Under the pieces are notes generated by a model. The model ran no database searches. It saw nothing but the letters and a program-made list of their open reading frames with translations, and was not told the DNA's origin. This document shows positions 36,242-44,210 of a stretch of DNA of 55,287 nt, piece by piece. Every line of letters begins with the position of its first letter. Position 1 is the first letter of the stretch. A program made the position numbers and the translations under genes. This DNA comes from Nitrosopelagicus sp964511265. GTDB taxonomy: Archaea; Thermoproteota; Nitrososphaeria; Nitrososphaerales; Nitrosopumilaceae. Where the stretch lies: assembly GCA_964511265.1 (NCBI GenBank), contig CAZEES010000005.1, positions 1 to 55,287 on the forward strand, written 5' to 3'.

Positions 36242-36382
36242 ATGGCGCAAGTACAAAAAACACCAGGTCAAGACATGGCCGGAAGAATTGCAATGGCTGG
36301 AGTTGCCGTGGGACTAATTGGATTCCTTGCATGGAGTTTGTTTACATACGGAACTGACTCTGTAATGCCATCACTTCCATAA
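36242..36382 (+). CDS. 46-aa single-TM protein
   Basis: Starts at ATG 36242, stops at TAA 36380-36382. An N-terminal soluble stretch (MAQVQKTPGQDMAGR) is followed by one transmembrane helix rich in Gly/Ala (IAMAGVAVGLIGFLAWSLF) and a short tail. The size and pattern suggest a small accessory membrane subunit, perhaps of a respiratory or secretion complex; SecG/Sec61-beta-like proteins are of this size, but no signature decides. A T-rich terminator follows. Confidence 0.6.
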   Translation: MAQVQKTPGQDMAGRIAMAGVAVGLIGFLAWSLFTYGTDSVMPSLP

Positions 36383-36393
36383 CTTGGTTCAAA

Positions 36394-36404
36394 TTTTTTT
36401 TTTT
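36394..36404 (+). terminator. T11 terminator
   Basis: Eleven T residues begin 12 bp after the stop of the 46-aa gene, flanked by TTCAAA on the left and GAAAAA on the right. Archaeal termination occurs at such oligo-T tracts. Confidence 0.6.
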
Positions 36405-36410
36405 GAAAAA

Positions 36411-36875
36411 TTAGTCTATGATAATCTGCGATGATGGCTGTGGGATTAGTTTCATTTTTGGAAGTGTTACTGTTAGGATTCCATTTTTTAATTTTGCAGA
36501 AACCCTCTTACGAATAATCTTCTGAGGTAATCCGAATTTACGCGAGAATCTAAAATCTCCGTGTTCTTTTTGTACGTATTTACTGGTTTTTTCTTCCTCA
36601 TTTTCCTCATGAACTACGATAATGCTTACACTAGATTCTTCCACATACATGCTAATTTCATTTCTTCTCACTCGCGGCATGTCTATTAGGATCAGAAATT
36701 TATCTTCATCATCAATTATGTCACAAGATGTGGGAACATGCGAAACACCTCCCATCATCATTTGAGGCAGACAAATAATCCTGGTCTTGAATTTTCTCTC
36801 CAATTCGTCATAAATATTGTCGAATGTACATACTCCTTTATTCCATTCTGGAAACAACATGTTATCGATACTCAT
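36411..36875 (-). CDS. Hsp20/alpha-crystallin-like protein
   Basis: A 154-aa alpha-crystallin domain protein: SCDIIDDEDKFLILIDMPRVRRNEISM, SVSIIVVHEEN, DFRFSRKFGLP and KNGILTVTLPKMK (landmarks only). The N-terminal arm is short and the tail ends SSQIIID, which could serve as an I-x-I-like anchor. It diverges in sequence from the Hsp20 at 30564, so it is not a recent copy. Confidence 0.85.
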   Translation of the reverse strand: MSIDNMLFPEWNKGVCTFDNIYDELERKFKTRIICLPQMMMGGVSHVPTSCDIIDDEDKFLILIDMPRVRRNEISMYVEESSVSIIVVHEENEEEKTSKYVQKEHGDFRFSRKFGLPQKIIRKRVSAKLKNGILTVTLPKMKLIPQPSSQIIID

Positions 36876-36985
36876 ATGATTTATTGCATTCTGGATGCTT
36901 TAAGATAGAGATATGATTATATGATTTGATAATCATGAGTAATAATTTGACATCTGTTGATATATTATTTTGACCAAACTATTTC

Positions 36986-37126
36986 GTGGCATTACGAGAA
37001 GAGAAGAGATCGGGGGATGTACAAAAACTTCTTTGGATTGGAGTCTATCTCACAATTTGGGTAAGTTCTCTTCTTGGACTGGAACTATCAAAAACAATTG
37101 ATGTATCGTCTCAAGTTTTAAGATAA
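36986..37126 (+). CDS. 46-aa possible single-TM protein
   Basis: A GTG-started frame ending at TAA 37124-37126. It has a charged N-terminus (ALREEKRSGDVQK), one hydrophobic stretch (LLWIGVYLTIWVSSLLGLEL) and a short tail. The charge-then-helix pattern is protein-like, but GTG start and short length leave it doubtful. Confidence 0.35.
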   Translation: MALREEKRSGDVQKLLWIGVYLTIWVSSLLGLELSKTIDVSSQVLR

Positions 37127-37176
37127 AAGACAATTAAATGCCATGTATCTTCATCATGTATTCAAGAGTACATTAT

Positions 37177-37407
37177 TCATGTATGATATTTTGGTTTGAA
37201 TTTTCCAGTACTTGTTAGATGTCTAAGTAATTGTATCAAAATAAGCATCCACATTATGGCTAGAATTAAAAAAATCGCATTTGTAGATGCCTCACCAGTA
37301 TCTTCTGGCTGTGGTTCTAATCCATAATTTACAACACAATTTGATATTTTTAAAATAGAAAGATGATTTCCATAAATGAAAGTTGTAAATGAAAATAAAC
37401 TGTCGGT
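37177..37407 (-). pseudogene. membrane-protein-like frame without a start codon
   Basis: The frame is open from 37407 to TGA 37177-37179 but has no ATG, GTG or TTG before codon 52. Its C-terminus (FLILAIMWMLILIQLLRHLTS) resembles that of the small membrane protein at 25281 (SSFFFVIQMLRKLTS). Read as a decayed copy, or a gene using ATT/ATA as start. The 37127-37176 stretch holds nothing else that I can see. Confidence 0.35.
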
Positions 37408-37438
37408 TCAAAATTCTTAAGAATTGCGTGTAATGAGA

Positions 37439-37819
37439 TTAATGACGATGTACTATGTCAAAACGTTTTTTCTTTGTATTCATTGAAGGGCGGACAGGAA
37501 TAACATCATCTGCCATCTTTCTAATTTTATTTTCGTGTAGTTTTGGGTATTTAATATGCAGACATTCATGATATAATGTATTAACAGTCTCTACTTTAGG
37601 TTCGGTGGAGAGATGCGAGTTTAGCCAAATTGTCCCACATTCAGTGATACATTCAGCCCAGACGGCGTTGGGTTTGTAGGTTCCTCTGTAGAGATAGTTA
37701 GAGAAATGTTTCCTGTCATATACCAATACAGGTTTTATCTTTAATCCCAATAAATTTTCAAATGCATTTAGTAATGTTTGATGCCATTCTTTATCATTTG
37801 CTGAAAACCTAAATTTCAT
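37439..37819 (-). CDS. small putative zinc metalloprotease-like protein (HECLH)
   Basis: A 126-aa soluble protein with HExxH as HECLH, in NTLYHECLHIKYPKLHENKI. A third His follows six residues after HECLH and is itself followed by Glu (the HE of LHENKI). HExxH plus a downstream His or Glu is the zincin metal site. The rest (GTIWLNSHLSTEP, strand then helix) fits SprT/WLM-type minimal peptidase cores. Proteolysis is inferred; metal binding without catalysis is possible. Confidence 0.65.
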   Translation of the reverse strand: MKFRFSANDKEWHQTLLNAFENLLGLKIKPVLVYDRKHFSNYLYRGTYKPNAVWAECITECGTIWLNSHLSTEPKVETVNTLYHECLHIKYPKLHENKIRKMADDVIPVRPSMNTKKKRFDIVHRH

Positions 37820-37840
37820 GATTTGAGTCGCGCGATAGAT

Positions 37841-38155
37841 TCAGATTGCATCTGTGCCTGTTTTGCCTGAACATAAATCATATGCATCTTCAATATTTGT
37901 GACAAATATTTTTCCATCACCTTTGTGTTTGGTACATGCTACTCCCGATACAGCAGACACCAATTTATCAACCTTTGAATCGTCAACAACCACACTGATA
38001 ATCTCTCGTGAATATAATTGTCCTACAAGTGGAGGTTCAGCTGAACCTTGGCCACGAGCATGCATCACAGTCATTCCTCCTATCCCAATTTTGTTTATTG
38101 CAGATATGGAGTCATTGAGTTTTTCAAGATTTACAATAATATCCAATTTCTTCAT
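37841..38155 (-). CDS. PII-like (GlnB/GlnK family) signalling protein
   Basis: About 104 aa from ATG 38155: MKKLDIIVNLEKLNDSISAI, GIGGMTVMHARGQG, REIISVVVDD, KGDGKIFV and a C-terminal TGTDAI, all in PII positions. The T-loop region GSAEPPLVGQLYSRE is shorter and lacks the usual GxxxxYRGAEY with the modifiable Tyr51. It would bind ATP/ADP and perhaps a metabolite. Divergent from the APC permease, it could control that transporter rather than an Amt channel. The upstream in-frame Met at 38206 adds an unlikely tail. Confidence 0.8.
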   Translation of the reverse strand: MKKLDIIVNLEKLNDSISAINKIGIGGMTVMHARGQGSAEPPLVGQLYSREIISVVVDDSKVDKLVSAVSGVACTKHKGDGKIFVTNIEDAYDLCSGKTGTDAI

Positions 38156-38268
38156 AGATGAATATTCTAAAGAAAGATCACATAAAAACAAGATCGATTT
38201 TTTCATGTTTGAGTTTCATAGATGGTAATTAATCAATAACGTTTTAATGAAAATGATGTCTAAGAGTT

Positions 38269-39570
38269 GTGTCTGAACTAAAACGTAGTATGAGTTTATT
38301 TCATCTTACGATGTATGGCGTAGGATTGATTCTTGGTGCAGGAATTTATGTTTTGATAGGGGAGGCAATAGGTTTTGCTGGAAATTCTGTATGGATATCA
38401 TTTTTGTTGGGAACGATAGTTGCAGTTTTTGCAGGTCTAAGTTATGCAGAACTTACCGCATTGTTTCCAAAGGCAGCTGCTGAATACACATTTGTAAAAA
38501 ATGCATTCAAGAATAATTTTATTGCATTTATTATTGGATGGCTCACCTCAATTACATCGATAATAACTGCTGCAACAGTAGCTCTGGGATTTGGAGGATA
38601 TTTTGCAAATTTTCTAGATCTTCCAATCACAATGTCGGCAATTTTGTTGATTGGTGTTTTATCAATTGTAAATTTTGTAGGAATTAGACAGTCTTCATGG
38701 ATAAATACGATCTTTGCAATTGTTACTATTGGAGGATTGGCGTTAATCATTTTCCTCGGAGTTACACATCCTGTTACGGAGCCAATTGATTATTTTGATG
38801 CACCCCAAGGAATGACAGGAATCGTTCTAGCATTTGTATTGATATTTTTTGCATTTATTGGATTTGAGGACATTGCAAATGTTGCCGAAGAGGTTAAAAG
38901 ACCAAAAAAGAATCTTCCTAGGGCAATTATCATTTCAGTTGTCATTACAGGCATAATCTACATTCTGGTCTCAGTATATTCGGTGCGAATTGTTGATTGG
39001 CAGATTATTGCATCCTCTGCGGCACCACTTGCAGATGTAGCCAAAAGCGTTTTAGGAATTGAAGGCGAGATTACAATTTCAATAATAGCACTTTTTGCAA
39101 CTGCAAGTACGGTATTAATCACACTCGTTGCAGGTGCAAGAATTTTTTATGGAATGGCAAAAGATGGATCACTGCCATCAATACTAGGACGAGTTCATCC
39201 CAAAACAAAAACACCATGGGTTGCAGTTGGAGTAATCTTTGCAACATCTGTTGGATTTTCATTTATTGGAGATATAGTGATAGTCGCAAACATTACGGTT
39301 TTTGCAGTTGTCGTTACATTTGCAATGGTAAACCTCTCAGTTATTTTACTTAGATATATCAAACCTGACTTGGAGCGATCATTCAGGGTACCAGGAAATA
39401 TTGGGAAATTTCCAATATTGCCACTGTTTGGATTTATAGTTACTATCTACATGGCACTACAGTTTGAATTGGAAGTGGTAGTGGCAGGAGTTGGAATTAT
39501 TGTAGTAGGTGTTTTACTATATGTCTTTTACATAAGACGATTAAGTATACAAAAAGAGATTAGAAAATGA
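38269..39570 (+). CDS. APC-superfamily amino acid/polyamine permease
   Basis: A 433-aa membrane protein with about 12 hydrophobic helices. The APC signature is in helix 1 (YGVGLILGAGIYVLIGEA) and helix 6 (FFAFIGFEDIANVAEEVKRP). It would import amino acids, polyamines or related amines; the substrate is not readable. The start is GTG at 38269. The PII-like gene is divergent 113 bp upstream. Confidence 0.92.
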   Translation: MSELKRSMSLFHLTMYGVGLILGAGIYVLIGEAIGFAGNSVWISFLLGTIVAVFAGLSYAELTALFPKAAAEYTFVKNAFKNNFIAFIIGWLTSITSIITAATVALGFGGYFANFLDLPITMSAILLIGVLSIVNFVGIRQSSWINTIFAIVTIGGLALIIFLGVTHPVTEPIDYFDAPQGMTGIVLAFVLIFFAFIGFEDIANVAEEVKRPKKNLPRAIIISVVITGIIYILVSVYSVRIVDWQIIASSAAPLADVAKSVLGIEGEITISIIALFATASTVLITLVAGARIFYGMAKDGSLPSILGRVHPKTKTPWVAVGVIFATSVGFSFIGDIVIVANITVFAVVVTFAMVNLSVILLRYIKPDLERSFRVPGNIGKFPILPLFGFIVTIYMALQFELEVVVAGVGIIVVGVLLYVFYIRRLSIQKEIRK

Positions 39571-39572
39571 GA

Positions 39573-39921
39573 TCATTTTACGCCCAAATCATGTTGAACG
39601 ACAAAGTGATGCATTCCATTTTCCACTCTATGATCCGAGCTCATTCCAGAGTTTTTCATATAATCCTCAAGCGTTTCGATGGTTCGCTCCAAGTGTCCTT
39701 AACACCTGCTTGGGAACTTCAAGCATTCCAATTGAATCAGAATATCTGTCCCATGTTGTATATTTTTCAAGAATTTGTTTTACAAGTGCATTTAATGCAA
39801 GATGTTTTTGTTCTGCATCAAGTTGTAAATCCTCAATTAGATTTTTTGGCAGTCTAAAAGTGATTGTCTTTGTAGGTGGGTTTTTAACATCATGTATACG
39901 TGTTTGTGAATCAGAAGGCAA
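39573..39921 (-). pseudogene. degraded CopG-like RHH protein copy
   Basis: The N-terminus (residues 1-75: KTITFRLPKNLIEDL, ALVKQILEKYTTWDRYSDSIGMLEVPKQVLRT) matches the intact 193-aa gene at 41298. Then about 40 residues are missing and the frame shifts: the ATG frame ends at 39667, while in another frame LERTIETLEDYMKNSGMSSD and ENGMHHFVVQHDLG continue the homology to a TGA at 39573-39575, 45 residues short of the paralog's end. Internal deletion, frameshift and truncation mark it as decayed. The truncated 84-aa RHH protein could still be made. Confidence 0.75.
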
Positions 39922-40008
39922 TTATGATTATGATTTTTCTAGTTTATTTGTATTCAACGTTTTTTGAGAAAATTTGAATATTGAATAAGAATTTAATACA
40001 TATGCATT

Positions 40009-40437
40009 CTATTTAATTATCATTACTGGTATCTTGGATTTGTGAATTACGTGATTTGAAACACTTCCAAGAAATTTTTCTTTTGGACCTGTTAGTCCTC
40101 TGGATCCCATAACTATAAGATCAATTCCATTTCGTATGTTTTGTGCAAAATTAACAATTCCATTACTTGGAGTGCCAGGTAAAATCTTACTGACAAAATC
40201 CACATTGTTTTTGTCACATTGTTTTTTTGCTGTGTTTAGATATTCTTTGGCTTCTTTCGTTAGTGTTTGATTAATGAATCCCTGTCGTGGGTTTGATAGA
40301 TTTCCTGGTATGTATGATATGTATGTACCAATGATTTTTGCACCAGAAATTTTTGCCAAATCAATTGCATGATTCAAACCACGGAATGCATTTTTTGATC
40401 CATCTATTGGCACAAGTATTCTTCGAAATTTGTTCAT
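40009..40437 (-). CDS. universal stress protein (UspA family)
   Basis: Usp domain from ATG 40437 (MNKFRRILVPIDGS); the frame is open upstream to 40485. The G-x2-G-x9-G-S motif is GSRGLTGPKEKFLGSVSNHV. Fifth Usp of the block. Upstream lies the inverted repeat TCTCATG-9 nt-CATGAGA (40493-40515). Confidence 0.92.
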   Translation of the reverse strand: MNKFRRILVPIDGSKNAFRGLNHAIDLAKISGAKIIGTYISYIPGNLSNPRQGFINQTLTKEAKEYLNTAKKQCDKNNVDFVSKILPGTPSNGIVNFAQNIRNGIDLIVMGSRGLTGPKEKFLGSVSNHVIHKSKIPVMIIK

Positions 40438-40492
40438 GATACACATTCTCAGTTGTAGTTTAAAAACAGTTACGAGTTTTTTCACACATGAA

Positions 40493-40515
40493 TCTCATGA
40501 TTGAGTTTCATGAGA
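40493..40515. promoter_or_regulatory. TCTCATG inverted repeat upstream of Usp gene
   Basis: TCTCATG (40493-40499) and CATGAGA (40509-40515) form a perfect 7-bp inverted pair, preceded by ACACATGA (40484-40491). The same half-site appears at 27204, 27277 and 36150. Confidence 0.45.
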
Positions 40516-40596
40516 AATTACTCTCAAATTATTCTTTAATTATCATAAATGAATTTTTGACCAGTTTTTTTATTCAAAGAATTTATCTTAACATTA

Positions 40597-40842
40597 ATGA
40601 TAGCAATTTATCTGCTAATTCGTTGTGAATTAGGAAGTGAAAAAGAGATCATTGAAAAGATAGCCGCCATTCCTCAAACAAGAGAAGTTAAAGGAACCTT
40701 TGGGGTCTATGATATCTTTGCAAAGATAGAATCCTCCTCCCAAGATGACCTTGACGAGCTAATGACAAACAAAATTAGAAAGATAGATCACATTCAGTCC
40801 ACAAACACGCTTACTGTAATTGAATCCCAAGGTGGACTATGA
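40597..40842 (+). CDS. stand-alone Lrp/AsnC ligand-binding (RAM) domain protein
   Basis: An 81-aa RAM domain: IAIYLLIRCELGSEKEIIEKI, TFGVYDIFAKIES, IDHIQSTNTLTVIESQG. Clearly paralogous to the copy at 13103 (CELGSE, TFG-YDI-AK, IRKI). No DNA-binding domain is attached. It overlaps the next gene by 4 bp, so the small membrane protein is co-translated. Confidence 0.8.
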   Translation: MIAIYLLIRCELGSEKEIIEKIAAIPQTREVKGTFGVYDIFAKIESSSQDDLDELMTNKIRKIDHIQSTNTLTVIESQGGL

Positions 40843-41048
40843 ATCTGGAGATTCTGGAATTTGTCTCAATTGCATTGTTGATAGTGGGATTTGTGGGACA
40901 TGGCATTCAAATGAGAAAAATAAATCAGTTTAACATTAGTCAGGGAACCCAATCTTCTTTTGCCGTTTTTTTCCATAAATCAAATACAAGATGGTATGCA
41001 GTAATTGCAGCATCTATTATTCTATGGGCAGTTGCACTTTACCTATGA
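40839..41048 (+). CDS. two-TM small membrane protein
   Basis: A 69-aa protein with helices near residues 5-24 and 50-68, joined by a polar loop with aromatic and basic residues (RKINQFNISQGTQSS). It overlaps the RAM-domain gene by 4 bp (ATGA); the RAM protein might regulate or sit at this membrane protein. Function unknown. Confidence 0.6.
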   Translation: MNLEILEFVSIALLIVGFVGHGIQMRKINQFNISQGTQSSFAVFFHKSNTRWYAVIAASIILWAVALYL

Positions 41049-41105
41049 ATCTCAAATTTGATAATTACACGTTGAACTAAAATAAAATATTCGTTTATTA
41101 TATTC

Positions 41106-41237
41106 ATGTCAAAACGTTGTGTTGAATGCAAAAAAATTCTCAAAGATGAGTATGCTACTCATTGTTCGGATGAATGTTTATTCAAAGGCATAAAAGATTC
41201 AAAATCACTTGATGACAAAAAAAACACATGTGCATAA
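41106..41237 (+). CDS. 43-aa zinc-binding small protein
   Basis: ATG 41106 to TAA 41235-41237. CVECKKILKDEYATHCSDEC provides C-x2-C and C-x3-C pairs plus a His, a compact zinc site like that of small treble-clef proteins (an MYND- or sprouting-finger-like arrangement). The tail is lysine-rich with a late Cys. Function unknown. A TTTATTATA box lies about 15 nt upstream. Confidence 0.6.
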   Translation: MSKRCVECKKILKDEYATHCSDECLFKGIKDSKSLDDKKNTCA

Positions 41238-41297
41238 TCGTTTCAATGATAAAATTCATCCATGTAATTAATAACTTTCACATGTAGATCATGAATA

Positions 41298-41879
41298 ATG
41301 CCGCGCTTGAAATCTAAAACAAAGGATGCTGAGAAACAATCTTCAAAGACAATAACGTTTCGTTTACCTGAGACACTAATCTCAGATCTGCATTCTGAGG
41401 CCAGATTAAAGAACATCTCTCTCAACGTATTGGTAAAACAGATTCTGGAGAAATATGCAAATTGGGATCGTTTTGCAAGCCAAATTGGAATGCTTCAGGT
41501 TCCACAAAATATTCTCAAAGGTCTTGGAAAAGATCTACATGACGATGACATTCAGAAGATTGTAGATGAAATTCTTCCCATAATTCAAAATTCTGTAATG
41601 TTTATGAAAAATGGATTTGATTTGGAGCGAACTATAGAGACACTTGAAGATTATATAAAAAACTCTGGAATGAGCTCAGACCACAGGATTGAGAATGGAG
41701 TACATCATTTTGTAATTCGGCATAATCTAGGTATGACATGGTCTCATTTTGTGGAATTGTTATTTAGAGAGATTTTTCAAATATTTAATGAAGAATCAAA
41801 ACTTGAATTTCAGGTAACAGATTCTACGGTTCTTGTCTCCGCAGATCTGGGTTTGGATTTTGATGAACATTCGTATTAG
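41298..41879 (+). CDS. CopG-like RHH protein with conserved C-terminal domain
   Basis: The N-terminal RHH domain (KTITFRLPETLISDL, SLNVLVKQILEKY) is a DNA-binding dimer unit. A second domain of about 120 residues (DIQKIVDEILPIIQNSVMFM; GVHHFVIRHNLGMTWSHFVELLFREIF; VTDSTVLVSADL) may bind a ligand or form an oligomer. A degraded copy lies at 39573-39921. Likely a transcription factor; target unknown. Its stop overlaps the convergent winged-helix gene by 4 bp. Confidence 0.8.
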   Translation: MPRLKSKTKDAEKQSSKTITFRLPETLISDLHSEARLKNISLNVLVKQILEKYANWDRFASQIGMLQVPQNILKGLGKDLHDDDIQKIVDEILPIIQNSVMFMKNGFDLERTIETLEDYIKNSGMSSDHRIENGVHHFVIRHNLGMTWSHFVELLFREIFQIFNEESKLEFQVTDSTVLVSADLGLDFDEHSY

Positions 41880-42208
41880 AACAAATTTGGAATGACTTCG
41901 ATAATTACATTATCTCCATCAACTACTGATTTGAATGTCTTAATACGCGCCCTATACAAAAACAGTTTTTTTCCTTCCTCATTTATGATTCCCGATACTT
42001 TAACCAGTTTTTTGTCTGCAAGAGCCTGAACTTTTCTATACACTGTACTGATTGGTATTCGTGTCTCCATGCTGATGTCGATAACGGATTTTTCTCTGTC
42101 AATTATTTGGGCAAGGATCATTCTACTGTATCTGTCTGCAATTATGCTCAAAATCTCCGCTTTTTGTTCTTCGTCAGTTACTTGTCTTCCTTTTTGTAAA
42201 ACTTGCAT
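41876..42208 (-). CDS. winged-helix (ArsR/MarR-like) transcriptional regulator
   Basis: A 110-aa wHTH: QKAEILSIIADRYSRMILAQI, DISMETRIPISTVYRKVQAL (recognition helix), KLVKVSG, EGKKLFLYRAR wing. The family is ArsR/HTH_20-like. It faces a palindrome directly upstream (42240-42259), suggesting autoregulation, and lies next to the adenylate cyclase and RHH genes. Confidence 0.82.
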   Translation of the reverse strand: MQVLQKGRQVTDEEQKAEILSIIADRYSRMILAQIIDREKSVIDISMETRIPISTVYRKVQALADKKLVKVSGIINEEGKKLFLYRARIKTFKSVVDGDNVIIEVIPNLF

Positions 42209-42226
42209 GGTATAATATGGCGAATT

Positions 42227-42259
42227 TTTTATTTAATCAGTATGTACACAGTGTAATAC
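42227..42259 (-). promoter_or_regulatory. promoter and palindrome of the winged-helix regulator
   Basis: TTAAATAAAA on the minus strand (42227-42236) is the TATA-like box, 19-28 nt from the start at 42208. Just upstream, GTATGTACACAGTGTAATAC (42240-42259) is a near-perfect palindrome (one base missing in the right arm), a probable operator. Confidence 0.5.
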
Positions 42260-42303
42260 ATTGAAAACGTGTTCTTTATCATTCAAGGATACAAATTTAC
42301 ACT

Positions 42304-42429
42304 ATGGCAAAAAGCAAGATGTCTGATAAGAGATCAGATTTTGGACATAATTGTAACGAATGGGGCGAAAAAACCGCCATAAACACTAGTGTTGTAAAAG
42401 CATACAAAATAATTGATGAATTAGAATAA
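42304..42429 (+). CDS. 41-aa protein of unknown function
   Basis: ATG 42304 to TAA 42427-42429. Charged and partly helical (KSKMSDKRSDFGHNCNEWGE, then SVVKAYKIIDELE). One base separates its stop from the cyclase TTG start, so it is probably co-transcribed with the cyclase. No domain recognised. Confidence 0.5.
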   Translation: MAKSKMSDKRSDFGHNCNEWGEKTAINTSVVKAYKIIDELE

Positions 42430-42430
42430 A

Positions 42431-44170
42431 TTGAAACAAACACTTTCGCTTGGAATTAATAAGAAATTATCATTTCTTGTATTTGCATCCACATTTGTTG
42501 CAATAATCATTGTAGCTATACTCAGCCTAAGTTTTGTAGAACAGATAATCCTGGATAATACGTCGACTAGTCTTTCAAGAGATTTGGAGATACGTGGTAA
42601 TGCCATTGAGGACTTGTTTGGTGAGAGAATGGACCAGATACAAATTCTCTCATCAAATCCAATGATACAAAATCTTGTATCCGAACTGAACATCTCATCT
42701 AATCTTAAAGAGGAGGTAGTGGATACAAGGCGCCTATTTCTGATTGAAACTCGGGCGTTTCAGGAACTAATTGGATATTCAATTGGAGTGGAAGACGTGA
42801 AAATTTTTGGGAAAAACGATATGCCATATTTTTCACTCGTTACAATGAATGAAGATAATTCCATAATGAAAGAAAGATTCAAGAAAGGATTGCATGAGTC
42901 ATTTGGGGAATTGGAGAAGGGTCCTAAGGGGCAAACAAAGATGATAATCTCCATACCAATCATAAATGATGCCTCCAAGTCTATTGGAGTAATTATTGTC
43001 AAGATGCGTACCGATTCAATCTCTAACATAATTTCCCAAAGCGGATTAGGAGATACAAACAAGTCATATCTTATAATTGATAAAACAGGTAATGCATACT
43101 CTGGACAAATCAGTAATGCCTCTGCAATGAGATGTTTTGAAAATGATGGTAGTGTGGGAGGGTTTTATGAAAGACTGGATTCCACTATCGCATATGGCAC
43201 CTCATACTGTATGAATGAATATGGGCTGGTATTGATATCTGAAATTGACAGAGAAGAGATGATGTCCCCTGTTTTGGAATTTCAAAAAATGATTGTAATT
43301 TCAGGAATTGCAGTAACACTTGGCATGGTGTTTGTTGCATTAGTCCTATCTCGATTAATCTCTAATCCAATTATACGAATGAGAGATGCAGTAAATGAAA
43401 TTCGATTAGGAAATTATTCTGTCAAGACAAATATTAAATCTTCAGATGAAATTGGAGATCTTTCTATTGCCGTAGATGACATGGCAAAGCAGATTCAAGA
43501 AGACATCATAACAATAAAGCAAAAGGATGAATTGATTAAACAACAAAAAGATGTATTGTTACAATTTGCAGATTATTCAGAAAGTTATTTTGTGGGAATT
43601 GTAGACATAATTGATTCTACAAAGATTGCGTCAAAGATGTCAGATCATCAAATGAGCAGGTTTTATGAAACATTTCTGAATTTGATGGCAAGTGTAATTA
43701 GAGATCATAATGGAATTGTGGCAAAAAATATCGGTGACGCATTGCTGTTTTATTTCCCTTCTACAAAAAGCGTAAATAAAGATGAGATTCACAAAGCAAT
43801 GAATTGTTGTATAGAACTTTCAGAGGCACATGATAAGCTGAATCAAATTATGAGCGATGAAGATTTACCAAAATGTGATTATCGAATTAGTGCAACATAT
43901 GGCCTTGTCAGAATAGCAAATATTGCAACATCATATGTAAATGACATCTTTGGACCTACAGTAAATAGATGTAGTAAAATTAACTCATTTGCCCCATATA
44001 ACCAGGTGGTTGTAGGCGAGGCACTTTATGAAATAATAAAAATGAATAAAGATTATACCATAACGCTAATTCAGACAGATCCTGAAAGAAATGAAAACAA
44101 TTTCAAAGTGTTTTGTGTGAGAAGGAATGTAATGGACAAGATTACTACTCTTGATAATCAAGGACAGTAA
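42431..44170 (+). CDS. membrane-bound class III adenylate cyclase with HAMP
   Basis: A 579-aa receptor cyclase: TM1 (about 12-34), extracytoplasmic sensor of about 250 residues, TM2 (about 287-308), HAMP linker (about 308-360), coiled segment, and a class III cyclase domain with metal Asp392 and Asp436 (GIVDIIDST, GDALLF). Lys432 and Asp505 (AKNIGD, VNDIFG) are the pair selecting ATP over GTP. The Asn of the transition-state site is present (Asn512), but the Arg four residues on is Lys516. The start is TTG at 42431. Confidence 0.85.
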   Translation: MKQTLSLGINKKLSFLVFASTFVAIIIVAILSLSFVEQIILDNTSTSLSRDLEIRGNAIEDLFGERMDQIQILSSNPMIQNLVSELNISSNLKEEVVDTRRLFLIETRAFQELIGYSIGVEDVKIFGKNDMPYFSLVTMNEDNSIMKERFKKGLHESFGELEKGPKGQTKMIISIPIINDASKSIGVIIVKMRTDSISNIISQSGLGDTNKSYLIIDKTGNAYSGQISNASAMRCFENDGSVGGFYERLDSTIAYGTSYCMNEYGLVLISEIDREEMMSPVLEFQKMIVISGIAVTLGMVFVALVLSRLISNPIIRMRDAVNEIRLGNYSVKTNIKSSDEIGDLSIAVDDMAKQIQEDIITIKQKDELIKQQKDVLLQFADYSESYFVGIVDIIDSTKIASKMSDHQMSRFYETFLNLMASVIRDHNGIVAKNIGDALLFYFPSTKSVNKDEIHKAMNCCIELSEAHDKLNQIMSDEDLPKCDYRISATYGLVRIANIATSYVNDIFGPTVNRCSKINSFAPYNQVVVGEALYEIIKMNKDYTITLIQTDPERNENNFKVFCVRRNVMDKITTLDNQGQ

Positions 44171-44210
44171 TCAAAAGTAATTCTAAATATTGTTTAAACT
44201 ATCACATTAC

